Below are positions 35,921 to 50,154 of a stretch of DNA of 64,000 nt, piece by piece. This DNA is from Scylla paramamosain (lineage: Eukaryota > Arthropoda > Malacostraca > Decapoda > Portunidae). The stretch is taken from NCBI RefSeq assembly GCF_035594125.1, contig NC_087158.1, forward strand, positions 4,670,001-4,734,000, in the 5' to 3' direction. Position numbers and translations under genes: made by a program. A model generated the notes under the pieces. The model ran no database searches and was not told the DNA's origin. It saw only the letters and a list, made by a program, of their open reading frames with translations. Numbering within the stretch: the first letter of the stretch is position 1; every line of letters starts with the position of its first letter.

Positions 35921-38103
35921 GGAGGAGGCAGTAGACACCTGCCGAAACGATAATTACTCCCAGTGAGGTCTAAAAGCACTGTTCAGGGGGTGCTGTGAAC
36001 TTAACATTAAACCCAGCTGTGACCTCACTGAACGTTTCCCTTTGTGTCTCACAACACAAGGGGGTAGTCACAGCCTGCCCTCTCTTCCTTCACACAAAAC
36101 TACAATCATCTAATAACACACACACCCTTCACTCAAAAATTTTAAAATTATCATGGCGACTCCTACACCAGCCTCGGAGTCCCCATCTCGGGAGGGGACC
36201 ATAAATGTCCCCAGGTCGGATTGCCTTTCTGTCGACGACCCTAAGTGTCTTGACACCCCCCTCAACTTTTTCTTCATTAACTTCTGCAACATTCGCGGTC
36301 TAAGATCCGATTTTCAATCTGTAGAACAACACCTCTCCTCTTCTAAACCTCATCTTCTTTTCCTCACTGAAACTCAGGTGTCTGAGGCAACTGACAGTAG
36401 CCCCTTTTCTGTTCCCTCCTACTTTCTCTATCCTCATTTTCGATGGATGCTGCGTTTATGTGCGCAATGACTTAACCTGCTCTCGTGCCCACGCTCTTGA
36501 ATATTCCGAGTTTTCCACCATCTGGCTACGACTACAGAGTCACTCTCAAACTAAATTTATCTGTGCTGTATACCTCTACTTAACTTCCAAAGTGGAGCAC
36601 ATTCTGACCCTCTTCCCTTTTGCAGAGATCTCCATTCTTGGAGACTTCAATGTTCACCACCAGCTTCGGCTTTTCTCTCCCTTCACTGACCATCCTGGTG
36701 AACTAGCCTACAACTTTGCTATCCTCCATGAACTAGAGCAATTGGTGCAACACCCTACTCATATTCCTGACCGTCTTGGAGATACGCCCAACATTCTTGA
36801 CCTTTTCCTGACCTCTAATCCTTCTGCTTATGCTGTCACCCTTTCTTCTCCGTTGGGCTCCTCCGATCACAATCTCATATCTTTATCTTGTCCTATCACT
36901 CCAATCCCTCCTCAGGATCCCCCTAAGCGAAGGTGCCTCTGGCGTTTTGTCTCTGCTAGTTGGGGGGACCTGAGTAGGTATTTTGCTGATTTTTCTTGGA
37001 ATGACTACTGCTTCCGTGTCAGAGACCTGTCTTTGTGTGCTGAGCGCATAACAGAGGTGATAGTGTCTGGCATGGAGGCATACATTCCTCACTCTTTTTC
37101 TCGTCCTAAACCTTGTAAACCTTGGTTTAACATAGCTTGTTCTCGTGCTATACATGATAGAGAGGTGGCCCACAAAAGGTACTTAAGCCTTCCATCACCA
37201 GAATCTCATGCACTTTATATTTCTGCCCGGAACCATGCCAAGTCTGTTCTCCAATTAGCCAAAAACTCCTTCATTAACAGAAAATGTCAAAACCTTTCAA
37301 GATCTAACTCCCCTCGTGATTTCTGGCATCTAGCCAAAAATATCTCCAATAACTTTGCTTCTTCTTCTTTCCCTCCTTTATTTCAACCAGATGGCACCAC
37401 TGCTATCACATCTATTTCTAAAGCTGAACTCTTTGCTCAAACCTTTGCTAAAAACTCTACCTTGGATTCTGGACTTGTTCCTCCCTCTTCTTCACCCTCT
37501 GACTACTTCATGCCACCTATTAAAATTCTTCGCAATGATGTTTTCCATGCCCTCGCTGGCCTAAACCCTCGGAAGGCTTATGGACCTGATGGGGTCCCTC
37601 CTATTGTTCTCCGAAACTGTGCCTCCGTGCTTGCACCTTGCCTAGTCAAACTCTTTCAGCTCTGTCTGTCAACATCTACCTTTCCTTCTTGCTGGAAGTT
37701 TGCCTACATTCAACCTGTTCCTAAAAAGGGTGACCGTTCTAATCCCTCAAACTACCGTCCTATTGCTTTAATTTCCTGCCTATCTAAAGTTTTTGAATCT
37801 ATCCTCAACAGGAAGATTCTTAAACATCTATCACTTCACAACCTTCTATCTGATCGCCAGTATGGGTTCCTTCATTCATCCCTTTCTCTGGTAAACTCTG
37901 GAACTCCCTGCCTGCTTCTGTATTTCCACCTTCCTATGACTTGAATTCCTTCAAGAGGGAGGTTTCAAGACAATTATCCATCAATTTTTGACCACTGCTT
38001 TGACTCCTTATGGGACTGGTATTTCAGTGGGCATTTTTTTATTAGATTTTTGTTGCCCTTGGCCAGTGTCCTTCCTACATAAAAAAAAAAAAAAAAAAAA
38101 AAA
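35921..38103 (+). mobile_element. LINE-1x copy H, both ends present, internally deleted
   Basis: Complete 5' end (35,921), 5' UTR, ATG at 36,153, 3' UTR and a poly-A tail of about 22 nt at 38,081-38,102, inserted in satellite B. About 0.9 kb or more is missing inside: at about 37,870 the sequence jumps from RQYGF in the RT palm to SFIPFSG/SLVNSG near the C-terminus, which removes the catalytic YADDT block. It is a non-autonomous deletion derivative like copy E, but with different breakpoints. Confidence 0.9.
36153..37944 (+). pseudogene. LINE-1x endonuclease/partial RT of copy H
   Basis: The ORF opens at 36,153 with the conserved [10 protein letters not shown] start. It shifts frame at about 36,445 through loss of 8 bp in the HFRSKAGC region, and stays open from 36,460 to 37,944 (494 codons). 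An in-frame loss of 12 codons near 36,575 removes the [12 protein letters not shown] segment. The endonuclease motifs GDFNVHH and SSDHNLI are intact, as are the RT motifs YGPDGVPP and NYRPIAL. The active-site half of the RT is deleted. It cannot make active polymerase. Confidence 0.85.
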
Positions 38104-39856
38104 TGCATCCACAAAGAGATTGTTTTCTTGATGCAGCCACAATGAGATTCTTTTCTCGATGCAACCACAACGAGGTTTGTGCCTCTATGCAGCCACAATG
38201 AGAGGGTTGGCACGATGCAGTTAGAACGACACTGTTGCTTCGATGCAGCCACAACGAGAATGCTGCCTCATTCCAGCCACAACGAGATTGTTGTCTCGGT
38301 GCAGCGACCACGAAGTGGTTGGCTCGATGTAGCTACAACGAGATTGTTACCTCGATGCAGCCAGAATGAGTTTGCTGCCTCGATGCAGCGACAACGAGAT
38401 TGTTGCCTTGTTGCAGCCACAACGAGCTTCCTGTCTCGTTGGAGCTACAACGAGATTGTTACATCGATACAGCCAAAACGAGATTGTTGCCTCAGTGGAG
38501 CCACAACGAGATTGTTGTCTCGATGCAGTAACAACGAGGGGATTCGCTCGATGCAGCTCAACGAGACGTTTGATTTGATGCATTCACAATAAGCTTGATG
38601 CCTCCATGCAGCCACAACGAAGGGGTTGGGCTTGATGCTGCCACAAGGAGATTGTTACCTCGAAGGAGCCACAACGAGATTCTCTCCTCCATGCAGCAAC
38701 AACGACCTTGCTGCTTCGATACAGCCGCAACAAGATTTTTGGCTCACTGTGGACAGAACGAGGGTGTTGCGTTGATAGAGCCATAATGAGATTTTTGCCT
38801 CAATGCAGCCACAGCGAGATTGGTGACTCGATGCAGCCACAATGAGACTGTTGCCTTAATAAAGCCACAACGACATTCTTGTCTCGATGCAGCCACGAAG
38901 AGGTTTAGGCCTCGATGCAGCCACAATGAGGAGGCTGGATCGATGCAGCCACAACGAGATTGTTCCCTCGATGCAGCCATAACGAGGTTGCTGCCTCATT
39001 GCAGAAATAATGAGATTGTTGCCTCAATGCAGGCAGAATGAAGGGGTTGGCACGATACAGCCACAACGAGCTTTTTGCAGCGATATAGTCACATCGAGGG
39101 GGTTGTCTCGATGAAGCCACAACGAGATTGTTGTCTCGATTCAGCTATAAAGAGATTGTTGCCTCGATGCAGCCACAACGAAGCTGTTAGCATGATGCAA
39201 ACATAATTGTATTGTTGCCTTGATGCAGTCACAAGGAACTTGCTTAATCGATGCAACAAAAACGTGATTGGTGCCTCGTTGCAGCCACAACGAATTTACT
39301 GCCTCGATGCAGGCACAACGACAGTGTTGCCTCGATGCAGCCACAACGAGATTGTTGCCTCTATGGAAGCCACAACGAAGGAGTTGGATTGATGCAGCCA
39401 CAACGATGCAACAACACCGAGACTGGTGCCTTGAAGGAGCCACAACGATACGGTTGCCTTAATAGAACCACAACGAGATTCTTGTCTCGCTTGAGGAACA
39501 ACGAGGTTTGTGCCTCGATGCAGCCACAATGAGGGGGTTGGCTCGATGCAGCAACAACGATATTGTTACCTCGATGCAGCCAGAACGAGTTTGCTGCCTC
39601 ATTGTAGAAACAGCGAGATTGTTGCCTCGATGCAGCCACAATGAAGGGGTTGGCGCGATATAACCACAACGAGATTGTTGTCTCCATGCAGTCACATGGA
39701 GGGGGTTGGCTCGATGAAGCCACAACGATGGCCTCGATGCAGTCACAATATGTGACTCGATGCAACCACAACGAGATTGTTGGCTCGATGTAGTCATATC
39801 GGGCTTCCTGCCTCGATTCAAATACAACGAGATTGTTACCTCAATGCAGCAACTTG
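38104..39856 (-). repeat. Satellite B, orientation 1, last block before the flip
   Basis: 28-bp units in the CCACAACGAG...CTCGATGCAG sense, with the usual middle variants. The sense flips at about 39,856 (CAATGCAGCAACT|TGAAGCAACAATATCG). ORFs on both strands are repeat artefacts. Confidence 0.92.
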
Positions 39857-42800
39857 AAGCAACAATATCGTTGTGGCTGTATTGAGCCAACCTCTTCGTT
39901 GTGGCTAAATGGAGGTAACAATCGAGGTAACAATAAGCTTGCTGCATCGAGGCAGCAAGCTTGTTGTGATTGCATCGGGGCTGCAAGCTCGTTGCGGTTG
40001 CATCGAGCCAACCCCTTCGTTGTGGCTGCATCGAGGCAACAATCTTGTTGTGGCTGCATGGAGACAAATCCTTCGTTCTGGCTGCATTGATGCATCAGTC
40101 TCATTATGGCTGCATAGAGCAAACCCACTCGTTGAGGGAGCATCGAGGAATCAAGCTCGTTGTGACTGCATCGAGGCAAGAATCTCGTTGTGGCTGCATA
40201 GAGCCGACCCCCTCATTGTGGCTGCATCGAGACAACAATCTCGTTGTGGCTGCATGAAACCAACTTGTCCGTTTTGACTACATCGAGGCAGGAATCTCGC
40301 AGTGGTTGCATCGAGGCAGCAAGCTCTTTGTGGCTACATCGACGCTCGTGTTGGCTGCATCGAGTCATCTCCCTTGATGTAGCTGCATCGATGCATTGTT
40401 GCATCGATGCAACCTACCACCTTCACCTACCACAAGCACCTACAATGCTGTATCTAGACAACAATCTTATTGTGGCAGCATAGAGGCAACAATCTCGTTG
40501 TGGCTATATCGAGGCAGCAATCTCGTTGAGGCAGCATGGAGCCAATCCGATATTTGTGGCTGCATCGAAGTAACAAGCTCATTGTGGCTGCATCGACCGA
40601 AACCCTTCCTTGTGGATGCATCAAGGAAACAATATCGTTCTGGCTGCATCGAGCCAACACTCTCATTGTTGCTGCATCGAGGCAACAATCTCGTTGTGAC
40701 TGCAGAGATCCAGTCCCTTCGTTATGGCTGCATCGAGACAACAATTTCGTTGTGGCTCAATCGAGGCAGCAAGTTCGTTCTGGCTGCATCGAGGGAACAA
40801 TCTTGTTGTGGCTGTCTCGAGCCCAACCACCTCGTTGTAGCAGCATTGAGATAACAATCTCGTGGCTGCATAGAAGGAAAAATCTCGTTTTGGCTGCATC
40901 GATCCAACGACCGTTTTGTCACTACATCGAAGCAACAAACTCGTTGTGGCTGCATCGAGGAAGCAAGGTCGTAGAGGCACCATCGAGGCAATAATCTTGT
41001 TTTGGCTTTATCGAGCTAAAACACTTTTTCGCTGCATCGAGGCAACGGTCTCTTTGTGGCTGCATTGAAGCAACAATGTCGTTGTGGCTGTATTGAGTTA
41101 TCCTCTTTTTTTTTTTGTGGCTAAACGGAGGTAACAACGACTTTGCTGCATCAAGGCAGCAAGGTCGTTGTGATTGCATGAAGGCTGCAAGTTTGTTTTG
41201 GCTGCATCGAGCTAACCCCCTCATTGTGGCTGCATCGAGGCAACAATCTCGTTGTTGCTGCATGAAGCCAAATACTTCGTTCTGGCTGCATCGAGGCAAT
41301 AACCTCGTTGTGGCTGCATCGAGCCAACCCACTCGTTTTGGCTACATCAAGGAAGCAAGCTCTTTGTGGTTGCATCGAGGCAATAATCTCTTTGTGGCTG
41401 CGTCGAACCGACCCCCTCGTTGTCGCTGCATCGAGGCAACATTCCCGTTGTGGCTGCATTTAGCCAGCAATCGAAGCATTGAGGCAACCCTCCCTAGTTG
41501 TGGCTCCATAGAAGCAGTAAGATTGTTGTGGCTCCATCGGGGTAAAATTCTCGTTGTCGCTGCATCGAGATTGTTAGCTTGACGCAGATACAACAATATA
41601 GTTTCCTCGATGAAGCCACAATGAGATTGAACTACAACTGCAAAGAGACAACAATCTCGTTGTGGCTCCATCGATGCAGCAAGCTCGTTGCGGTTGCATC
41701 GTGGCAACACTCTCTTTGTGGCTGCATTGAACCAACTCCATCGTTGTAACTGCATCGAGGCAAAAATCACGTTGTGGCTGTATTGAGGTATGATCCTCGT
41801 TGTGACTGCATCCAGTCAACAATCTCGCTTTTACTGTATAGAGGCAACAGTCTCGTTGTGGCTGCATTTAGGCAGCAATCTCGTTGTAGCTGCATCGAGG
41901 CAACAGTCTCGTTATGACTGCATTGAGGCAAACCCCTCGTTGTGGCTGCATCGAGGTTGTGGCTGCAATCTTGTTGTCCCTGCATTTAGACAGCAATCTC
42001 GTTGTGTCTGCATCGAGGAAACAGTGTCGTTATATCCCCATCGAGGCAACCCTCCCTAGTTCTGGCTGTACTGAAGCAGCAAGATCGTTGTGGCTGCATC
42101 GGGGCAAAATTTTCGTTGTCGCTGCATCGAGATTGTTGGCTTGACGCAGATGCAGCCACAATGAGATTGAGCTACAACGTATGCATGTTGCATGGAGGCA
42201 ACAAACTAATTGAGGCTGCATGGAGCCAGTTCCCTCGTTGTGGTTGCATCGAAACAAAAAATCTCCTTCGTTGCGGCTGCATCGAAGCAACAATCACGTT
42301 TTGGCAGCAGTGAGCCATCCTTCTCGTTGTGGTTGCAAGGAGTAGGCAAGCTCTTTGTGGCTGCATCGAGGGAACAATCTCGTTGTGGCTGCATACTCGT
42401 AGATCCAACCCCCTCATTATGGCTGCATCGAGGCAACAGTCTCGTTGTGGCTGTATCGAGCGAACCCCCCTTCGTTGTGACTGCATCAAGGGGACCTTCT
42501 CTGTGTGTCTGCATCGAGGCAGCAAGATCGTTGTGGCTGCATCTAGGGAACAATCTCGTTGTAGCTGTATCGAGCCAAGTCCCTCGTTGTGACTGCATTG
42601 AGGCAACAATCTCGTTCTGGCTACATTGAGGCAACAATCTTTTTGTTGCCGCATCGAGCCCAACCCCTTCGTTATGGCAGCATTAAGGCAACAATCTCGA
42701 TGTGGCTGCATGGAGAAAAAAGAAAAAAAAAAAACTCGTTGTGGATGCATCGAGACAGCAACCACGTTGTCGTTGCATCGAGGCAACATACTATTTGTGT

Positions 42801-45186
42801 TTGCACCGAGGGGACCCCTTCGTAGTGGTTGCATCGAGGGAACAATCTCGTTGTGGCCGAATCGAACCAACATCTTCGTTGTGGCTACATCGAGGCCACA
42901 ATTTCGTTATGGCTGTAACGAGGCAGCAGGATCGTTGTGGCTGCATCGAACCAACATCCTCGTTGTGGTTGCATCGAGGAATCAATCTCGTTGTGGCTGC
43001 ATCGAAGCAAACCCTTCGTTCTGGCTGCATCGAGGAAACAATACCGTTGTGTGTGCATCGAGCTAACCCACTCGTTGTATCTGCATCGAGAAGGAAAGCT
43101 CGTTTTGGCTGCATGGAGGTAAGAATCTCGTTGTAGCTGCATAGAGGCGACCCCCATGTTGCAGCTGCTTTGAGGCATGAATCTCGTTCTGGCTTCATCG
43201 AGGCAGAAAGCTCGTTCTGATAAAATCGAGGCAACAATCTCCTTATAATTGCATCGTGGCAACAATCTCGTTGTGGCTGCATCGAGCGAAACCCTTCTTT
43301 GTAGTTGCATCCATGCAATAACCTCATAGTGACTGCATCGAGGTAGGAAGCTCATCGAGCCAACCCCGTTGTGGCTTTACCCTTTCGTTGTGGATGCATC
43401 GAGGTAACAATCTCACTGTGGCTGCATCAAGGCAGCCAGGTCGTTGTGACTTCATTGAGGAAAGAATCTCGTTGTGTTTGCATAGATAACCCCTTCGTTG
43501 TGGCTGTATCGAGGCAACAATCTATTTGTGGTTTAATCGAGGCAGTAAGCTCATTGTGGATGAAAATATGCAAGAATCTCTTTTTGGCTGTATTGAGCTA
43601 GACCCATCGTTGTAGCTGCATCGAGGCAACAAAGTCTTTGTGGAAGGATCGAGGGAGGAAGCTCGTTGCTGTATCGAGCCAACACTCTCGTTGTGGCTGC
43701 ATCGTGGCAACATTCTCGTTGTGCCTCCATCGAGGTAGCAATCTCGTAGTGTCTGCATCTAGCTCAAGCCCTTAGTTGTGGCTGCATCGAGGCATCAATA
43801 TCGTTGTAGCAGAATCGAGGCAGCAAGTTCGTTGTGGCTCCCTCGAGGCAGCAATCTCGATGTGGCTGCATCGATTGATCCCATTCGTTGTGGTTGCATG
43901 GCGGCAATAATCTCGTTGTGACTGCATCGAAGCAGCAAGCAACAAGTTGTGACTGTGTCGAGGCAACAATCTCGTTGTGGGTGCATCGACCCAAACCCTT
44001 CCTTGTGGCTGCATCGAGGCAACAATCTCGTTTAGGCTTTATCGAGGCAGCTAGCTCGTTGAGGATGGATCGAGACAACAATCTCGTTGTGGCTGCATTG
44101 ATGCAACAATCTCGTTTTGGCGGATTTGAGGCAACAATCTCGTTCTGGCTGCATCGATGCAGCAAGCTCGCTCTGGCTGCATCGAGGCAAAAATCTCGTT
44201 TGGCCGTATAGAGCCCAACCACCTCGTTGTGGCTACATTGATCCAACACCAGCGTTGTCACTGCATCGAGGCAACAAACTCGTAATGGCTGCATCGTGGA
44301 AGCAAGCAGTCATAGTGACTGAATCGAGGCAACAATCTCGTTGTGGCTTTATCGAGCAAACCCCCTCGTTTTCGCTGCATCGAGGCAACAATTTCTTTGT
44401 GGCTACATTGAAGCAACAATCTCGTTGTGGCTGTATTGAGGCAATCAATTAGTTGTGGCTAAATGGAGGTAACAATTGATGTAACAACGAGTTTGCTTAA
44501 TCAAGGCAGCAAGCTTGTTGTGGTTGTATCGAGGCCGGAAGCTTGTTGTGGCTTCATCGAGCCAACCACTTCGTTGTGTCTGCAACGAGCGAACCCACTT
44601 ATTGTGGCTTCATCGAAGGAAGCAGGCTCGTTGTGGCTGCATCAAGGCAAGTATCTCTTTGCGGCTGCATAAACCCGACCCCCTCGTTGTGGCTGCATCA
44701 AGGCAACATTCCCATTGTGACTGCATGAAGCCAACTTGTTCGTTGTGGCTACATCGAGGCAACACTCTCGTTGTGCCTGCATCGAGGCAACACTCTCGTT
44801 GTGGCTGCATCAAGCCAATTTTCTCTTTGTAACTGCATCGAGGCAACAATCTTGTGGTTGCATTGAGGTATGAACCTCGTTTTGGCAACATCCAGTCAAC
44901 AATCTCGTTTTGTCTGCATCGATCCAACAATCTCGGTGTGGCTGCATTTAGGCAGCAATCTCGTTGTAGCTGCATCGAGGCAATGGTCTCGTTATGGCTG
45001 CATCGAGGGAACCCCCTCGTTGTGGCTGCATCGAGGCAACAATCTCGTTGTGGCTGCATTTTAGCCAGCAATCTCGTTGTGGCTGCATGTAGGGAACAGT
45101 GTCGTTAAGGCTGCATCGAGGCAACCCTCCCTATTTCTGGCTTGTTGTGGCTGCATCGGGACAAAATTCTCGTTGTCGCTGAATAG

Positions 45187-45218
<32 letters not shown>

Positions 45219-48190
45219 GGCTTGACGCAGATGTAATATATTTGCCTTGATGCAGCCACAATGAGATTGAGCTACAACGAGATGAAGAATGCTGCATCTA
45301 GCCAACAATCTCATTGTGGCTGCATTGAGACAACAATCTCCTTGTGGCTGTATCAAGGCAACAATCTGGTTATGACTGCGTAAAGACAACATCTTGTATT
45401 AGCTGCATCTTGTAACAACTACATCTTGTATTAGCTGCATCGAGTCAACAATCTCGTTGTGGCTACATTGAGGCATGAACCTCGTTGTGGCTGTATCCAG
45501 GCAACAATCTCGTTTTTGGCTACATAGAAGCAACAATCTCTTTGTGGCTGCATTTAGGCAGCAATCTCGTTGTGGCTGCATCAAGGCAACAATCTCGTTC
45601 AGGCTGTATGGAGGCAACAATCTAATAGAGGCTGCATGGAGCTAATCACCTCGCTGTGGTTCCATCGATGCAACAATATCAATGTTGCTGCAACGAGTCA
45701 AACCCCTCGTTGCGGCTGCAACGGCTGCATCGAGGCAACAATCTCTTTGTAAATGCATTGAGTGAAAAATTTCGTCGTGGATGCACCCGCGTTGTCCCTG
45801 CTTAGAGGCAACAAACTCTTTGTGGCTGCACTAAGAAAACCCCTTCGTGGTGGCTACATCGAAACAATAATCTTGTTGTGGATTTATCGAGCCAACCCCC
45901 CTCTTGTTCGCTGCATCGAGGCTACAGTCTCATTGTTACTGCATCGAGGCAACAATCTCGTTGTGACTGAATCGAGCCAACATCTTCGTTGTGGCTATAT
46001 GGAGACCACAATCTCATTATGGCTGCATCCAGGCAGCAAGCTCGTTGTGGCTGGATCGAGGCGTCAAGCTCGTTCTGCCTACATCGAGCCAAACCCGTCG
46101 TTGTGGCTGCATCGAGGCACCAATCTCATTGTCGATGAATCGAGCCATCCCCCTCGATGTGTCTGCATCGAGACAATAGTCTCTTCGTTGTGGCTTTTTC
46201 GAGGAAACAATCTCGTTGTGGCTGTATCGAGGTCAGAAAATTCGTTGTGGCTTCATCGAGCCAATCCCTTCTTTATAGCTTGTTGTGGTGCATCGTGGAA
46301 GCAAGCCCGTTGTGGCTGGATGTAGGAAGCAAACTCGTTGTGGCTAGATGGAGGATGAAAGCTCGGTGTGGCTGAATTGATGCATAAATCTCGTTATTGC
46401 TGCATCGAGGGAACCCCTCGTTGTGGGTGCATCGAACACGTTGTGACTACATAAAGCCAAATATCTCGATGTTACAACATCGAGGCAACGATCTTGTTGT
46501 TGCTGCATATATGCATTAATCTCTTTTTTGTCTGCATTGAGGCATTAATCTCACTTTTTCTGTATCACGGCAACAATATCGTTATTGCTGCATCAAGGAA
46601 ACCCTCTACTTGTGGCTGCATTGAGGGAACAATTTTGTTGAGTTGCATCGAGCCAACACTCTTCTTGTTGCTACATTGAGGGATAAACCTTGTTTTGGCT
46701 GCATCGAGTCAACAATCTCGTTGTAGCTGCATCGAGGCAACAATCTCGTTGTGTCTGCATTTAGGCTCCAATCTTGTTGTAGCTGTATCGAGGCAAAAAT
46801 TTCATTATGTCTGCATCGAGGGAACCCCATCGTTGTGGCTGTATCGAGATAACAATTTCGTTGTGCCTAAATCGAGCAACCTCGTTGTTGTGGTTGCATC
46901 GAGGCAACAAACTCGTTGTGGCTGCATCGAGGCAGCAAGTTCATTGTGGCTGCATTGAGGAAAAAAGCTCGTTTTGGCTGCATCGAGGCATCAATCTCGT
47001 TGTAGCTGCATAGAGGCAACAATCTCTGTTATGGCTGCATCGAGGCAACAATCTCGTTGTGGCTGCACCAGGGCAATAATTTCGCTGTGACTGCATCGAG
47101 GCAATAGTCTCCTTATGGTTGCATCGAGGCACACATTCGTTGTGGCTGCATCGATTCAACAATCACGTCATGGCTCCATCGATCAAACCTCTTCTTTGTG
47201 GCACCTTTAAGGCAACATTCTCGATGTGGCTGCACCGAGGCAGCGTTGCGACTGCATGGAGGCAACAATATAGTTGTGGCTGCTTCATGCTAACCCCCTC
47301 ATTGTGGCTGCATCGAGGTAGATATTTCGTTGTGGTTCAATCGAGACAAGAATCTCGTTGTGGCTCCATTGAGGCAACAATGTCGTTGTGGCTGGTTCGT
47401 TGGCTGATCGTTGGCTGATCATTGTGGCTGGTTCGAGGTAACAATATCGTTGTGGCTGCATCCTGCCAAACACTTTATAGATGCATCGAAGTAACAATCT
47501 CTTTGTCGCTGCATCGAGAAAGCAAGATCCTTTTTTGCTGCATCGAGCCAACAATCTCGTTGTGTCTTCATAGAGCCAACCCCCTTGTTTTCGTTGCGTC
47601 GAGGCAATAATATCGTTGTGGCTGCATCAGGACAAAAATCTTGCTCTGGCTGAATCGAGGCAGCTATCTCCTTTTGGTTGCATCGGGTCAACAATCTCGT
47701 TGAGGCTGCATGGAGCCAATCTGATATTTGTGGCTGCATCGAAGTAACAATCTCGTTGTGGCTGCATCGACCATAATCCTTCCTTGTGGCTGCATCGAGG
47801 CAACTATGTCGTTCTGGCTGCATCGAGGCAACAATCTCGTTGTGACTGCACCGACCCAGCCCCTTCGTTGTGGCTGCATCGAGGCAACAATCTCGTTGAT
47901 GCTTCATCGAAACAGCAAGCTCGTTGTGGCTCAATCGAGGCAGCAAGTTCGTTCTAGTTGCATCGAGGGAATAATCTCGTTGTGGCCGCATCGAACATAA
48001 CCATCTCGTTGTGGCAGCATCGAGCTAACAATTTCGTGGCGGCATCGAAGGAAAAATCTCGTTGTGGCTGCATCGATCCAACGACCGCGTTGTCACTGCA
48101 TCAAGGCAACAAACTCATTGTGGCTACATCGAGGAAGCAAGCTCGTAGCGTCTCCATCGAGGGGACAATCGCTACATCGAGACTACATCG
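39857..48190 (+). repeat. Satellite B, orientation 2, main block
   Basis: About 8.3 kb of 28-bp units reading TGCATCGAGGCAACAATCTC then GTTGTGGC. Middle variants include GGCAACAATCTCG, GCCAACCCCTTCG, GGCAGCAAGCTCG and GGCATGAATCTCG. Superimposed are long-range duplications, for example 40,500-41,000 with 47,690-48,170, and 41,075-42,180 with 44,408-45,285. A non-repeat interruption of about 45 bp occurs at 40,411-40,455 after two TGCATCGATGCA palindromes. No gene is seen. Confidence 0.93.
45186..45219. repeat. (TTG)n microsatellite within satellite B
   Basis: Eleven or so TTG units expanded from the CGTTGTNG part of a 28-bp unit, directly before an inverted satellite B block with GGCTTGACGCAGAT. 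Confidence 0.9.
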
Positions 48191-48196
48191 TACTAC

Positions 48197-48642
<446 letters not shown>

Positions 48643-48907
48643 TTTTGGTAATGTTGTTCTGTTTCTCCATATAGAGTGATATTCATGCCTTTTAGCATTT
48701 TGTACATACGGAGATCAAAACCTCATAATACGCAATCCTCGCAATGTCTTTTTTGCATTCATGTTTCCATGAATTTTAGCATTTTTCTACGTAACAAGAT
48801 CAAAAACACTTAAAATACATGTTTTTGGTAATGATATACTGTTTGTCCATAGAAGGTTTTCTGCATGCGTTTTAGCGTTTTGGTACGTATGTAGCTAAAA
48901 AAAAAAA
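48643..48907 (+). repeat. Satellite A island inside satellite B territory, block 11
   Basis: Three forward satellite A monomers (TTTGGTAATGTTGTTCTG, CTACGTAACAAGATC, GTACGTATGTAGC) lie between LINE-1x fragment K and satellite B. They end at an A run at about 48,898-48,908 that joins TGGCTGCATCGAACC of satellite B. Confidence 0.88.
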
Positions 48908-50154
48908 ATGGCTGCATCGAACCAACTCCATCGTTGTAGCTGCATCGAGGCAAGCATCTCGTTGTGGCTGCATTGAGGCATGATCCTCCTTGTGGCTGCA
49001 TCCAGTCAACAATCTCGTTTTTACTGCATAGAGGCAACAATCTCGTTGTGGCTGCATTTAGGCAGCAATCTTGTTGTAGCTGCATCGAGGCAACTGTCTC
49101 GTTATGACTGTATCGAAACAATCAACTCTTTGTGGCTGCATCGTGGCAACAATCTCGTTGTCCCTGCATTTAGCCAGCAATCCTGTTGTGTCTGCATCAA
49201 GGAAACAGTGTCGTTATGGCTGCATCGAGGAAACAAGCTCTTTGTGGCTGCATCGAGGCAAGAATCTCTTTGTGGTTGCATAGAACCGACGCCCTCGTTG
49301 TGGCTGCATCGAGGCAACATTTTCGTTGTGGCTGCATTTAGCCAGCAATCTCGTTATAGCTGCATTGAGGGAAGAGTGTCGTTATAACTGAATCGAGGCA
49401 ACCCTACCTAGTTGTGGCTCCATAGGAGCAGCAAGATCTTTGTGGTAAGATTCTCGTTGTCGCTGCATCGAGATTGTTGGCTTGACACAGATACGACAAT
49501 ATAGTTTCCTCGTTGAAGCCACAATGAAATTGAGTTACAACTGCAGAGAGGCGACAATCTCGTTGTGGCTGCATCGATGCAGCAAGTTCGTAATGGCTGC
49601 ATCGAGGCAACATTCTCTTTGTGGCTGCATCGGACCAACTTCATCGTTATAGCTGTATCTAGTCAAAACTCTCGTTGTGGCTGCACTGAGGCATGATCCT
49701 CGTTGTGGCTGCATCCAGTCAACAATCTCGTTTTTACTGCATAGAGGTAACAATCTCGTTGTAGCTGCATTTAAGCAGCAATCTCGTTGTAGCTGCACCG
49801 AGGCAACAGTCTCGTTATGACTACATCGAGGCAACCAACTCTTTGTGGCTGCATCGTGGCAACAATCTCTTTGTCCCTGCATTTAGCCAGTAATCCCGTT
49901 CTGTCTGCATCGGGGAAACAGTGTCGTTATGGCTGCATCAAGGCAACCCTCCCTACTTCTGGTTGCACTGAAGCAGCAAGATCATTGCGGCTGCATCGTG
50001 GCAAAAATTTCGTTGTTACTGCATCGAGATATAACACGCAGATATAACAATATAGTTGCCTCAATGCAGCCACAATGAGATTGAGCTACAGCGAGATAAG
50101 CGATGCTGCATGTAGACAACAATCTTTTTGTTGCTGCAAAAAGATTGTTGCATT
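48908..50154 (+). repeat. Satellite B, orientation 2, left of R2-type copy 1
   Basis: 28-bp units, including two copies of a longer block (48,911-49,543 and about 49,628-50,099) that also occurs near 41,700-42,180 and 44,830-45,281. Each ends with a short inverted satellite B piece. A perfect 14-bp inverted repeat closes the block at 50,117-50,150. Confidence 0.9.
50117..50150. repeat. Perfect inverted repeat adjoining R2-type copy 1
   Basis: Arms CAACAATCTTTTTG (50,117-50,130) and CAAAAAGATTGTTG (50,137-50,150) are exact reverse complements with a 6-nt loop TTGCTG. The second arm ends 4 bp before the first base of the R2-type element. Confidence 0.93.

Noticed and set aside
38104..48190. 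CRISPR-like array (28-bp repeats)
   Set aside because: Repeats are contiguous with no unique spacers, units vary gradually, and the surroundings are eukaryotic retroelements without cas genes.
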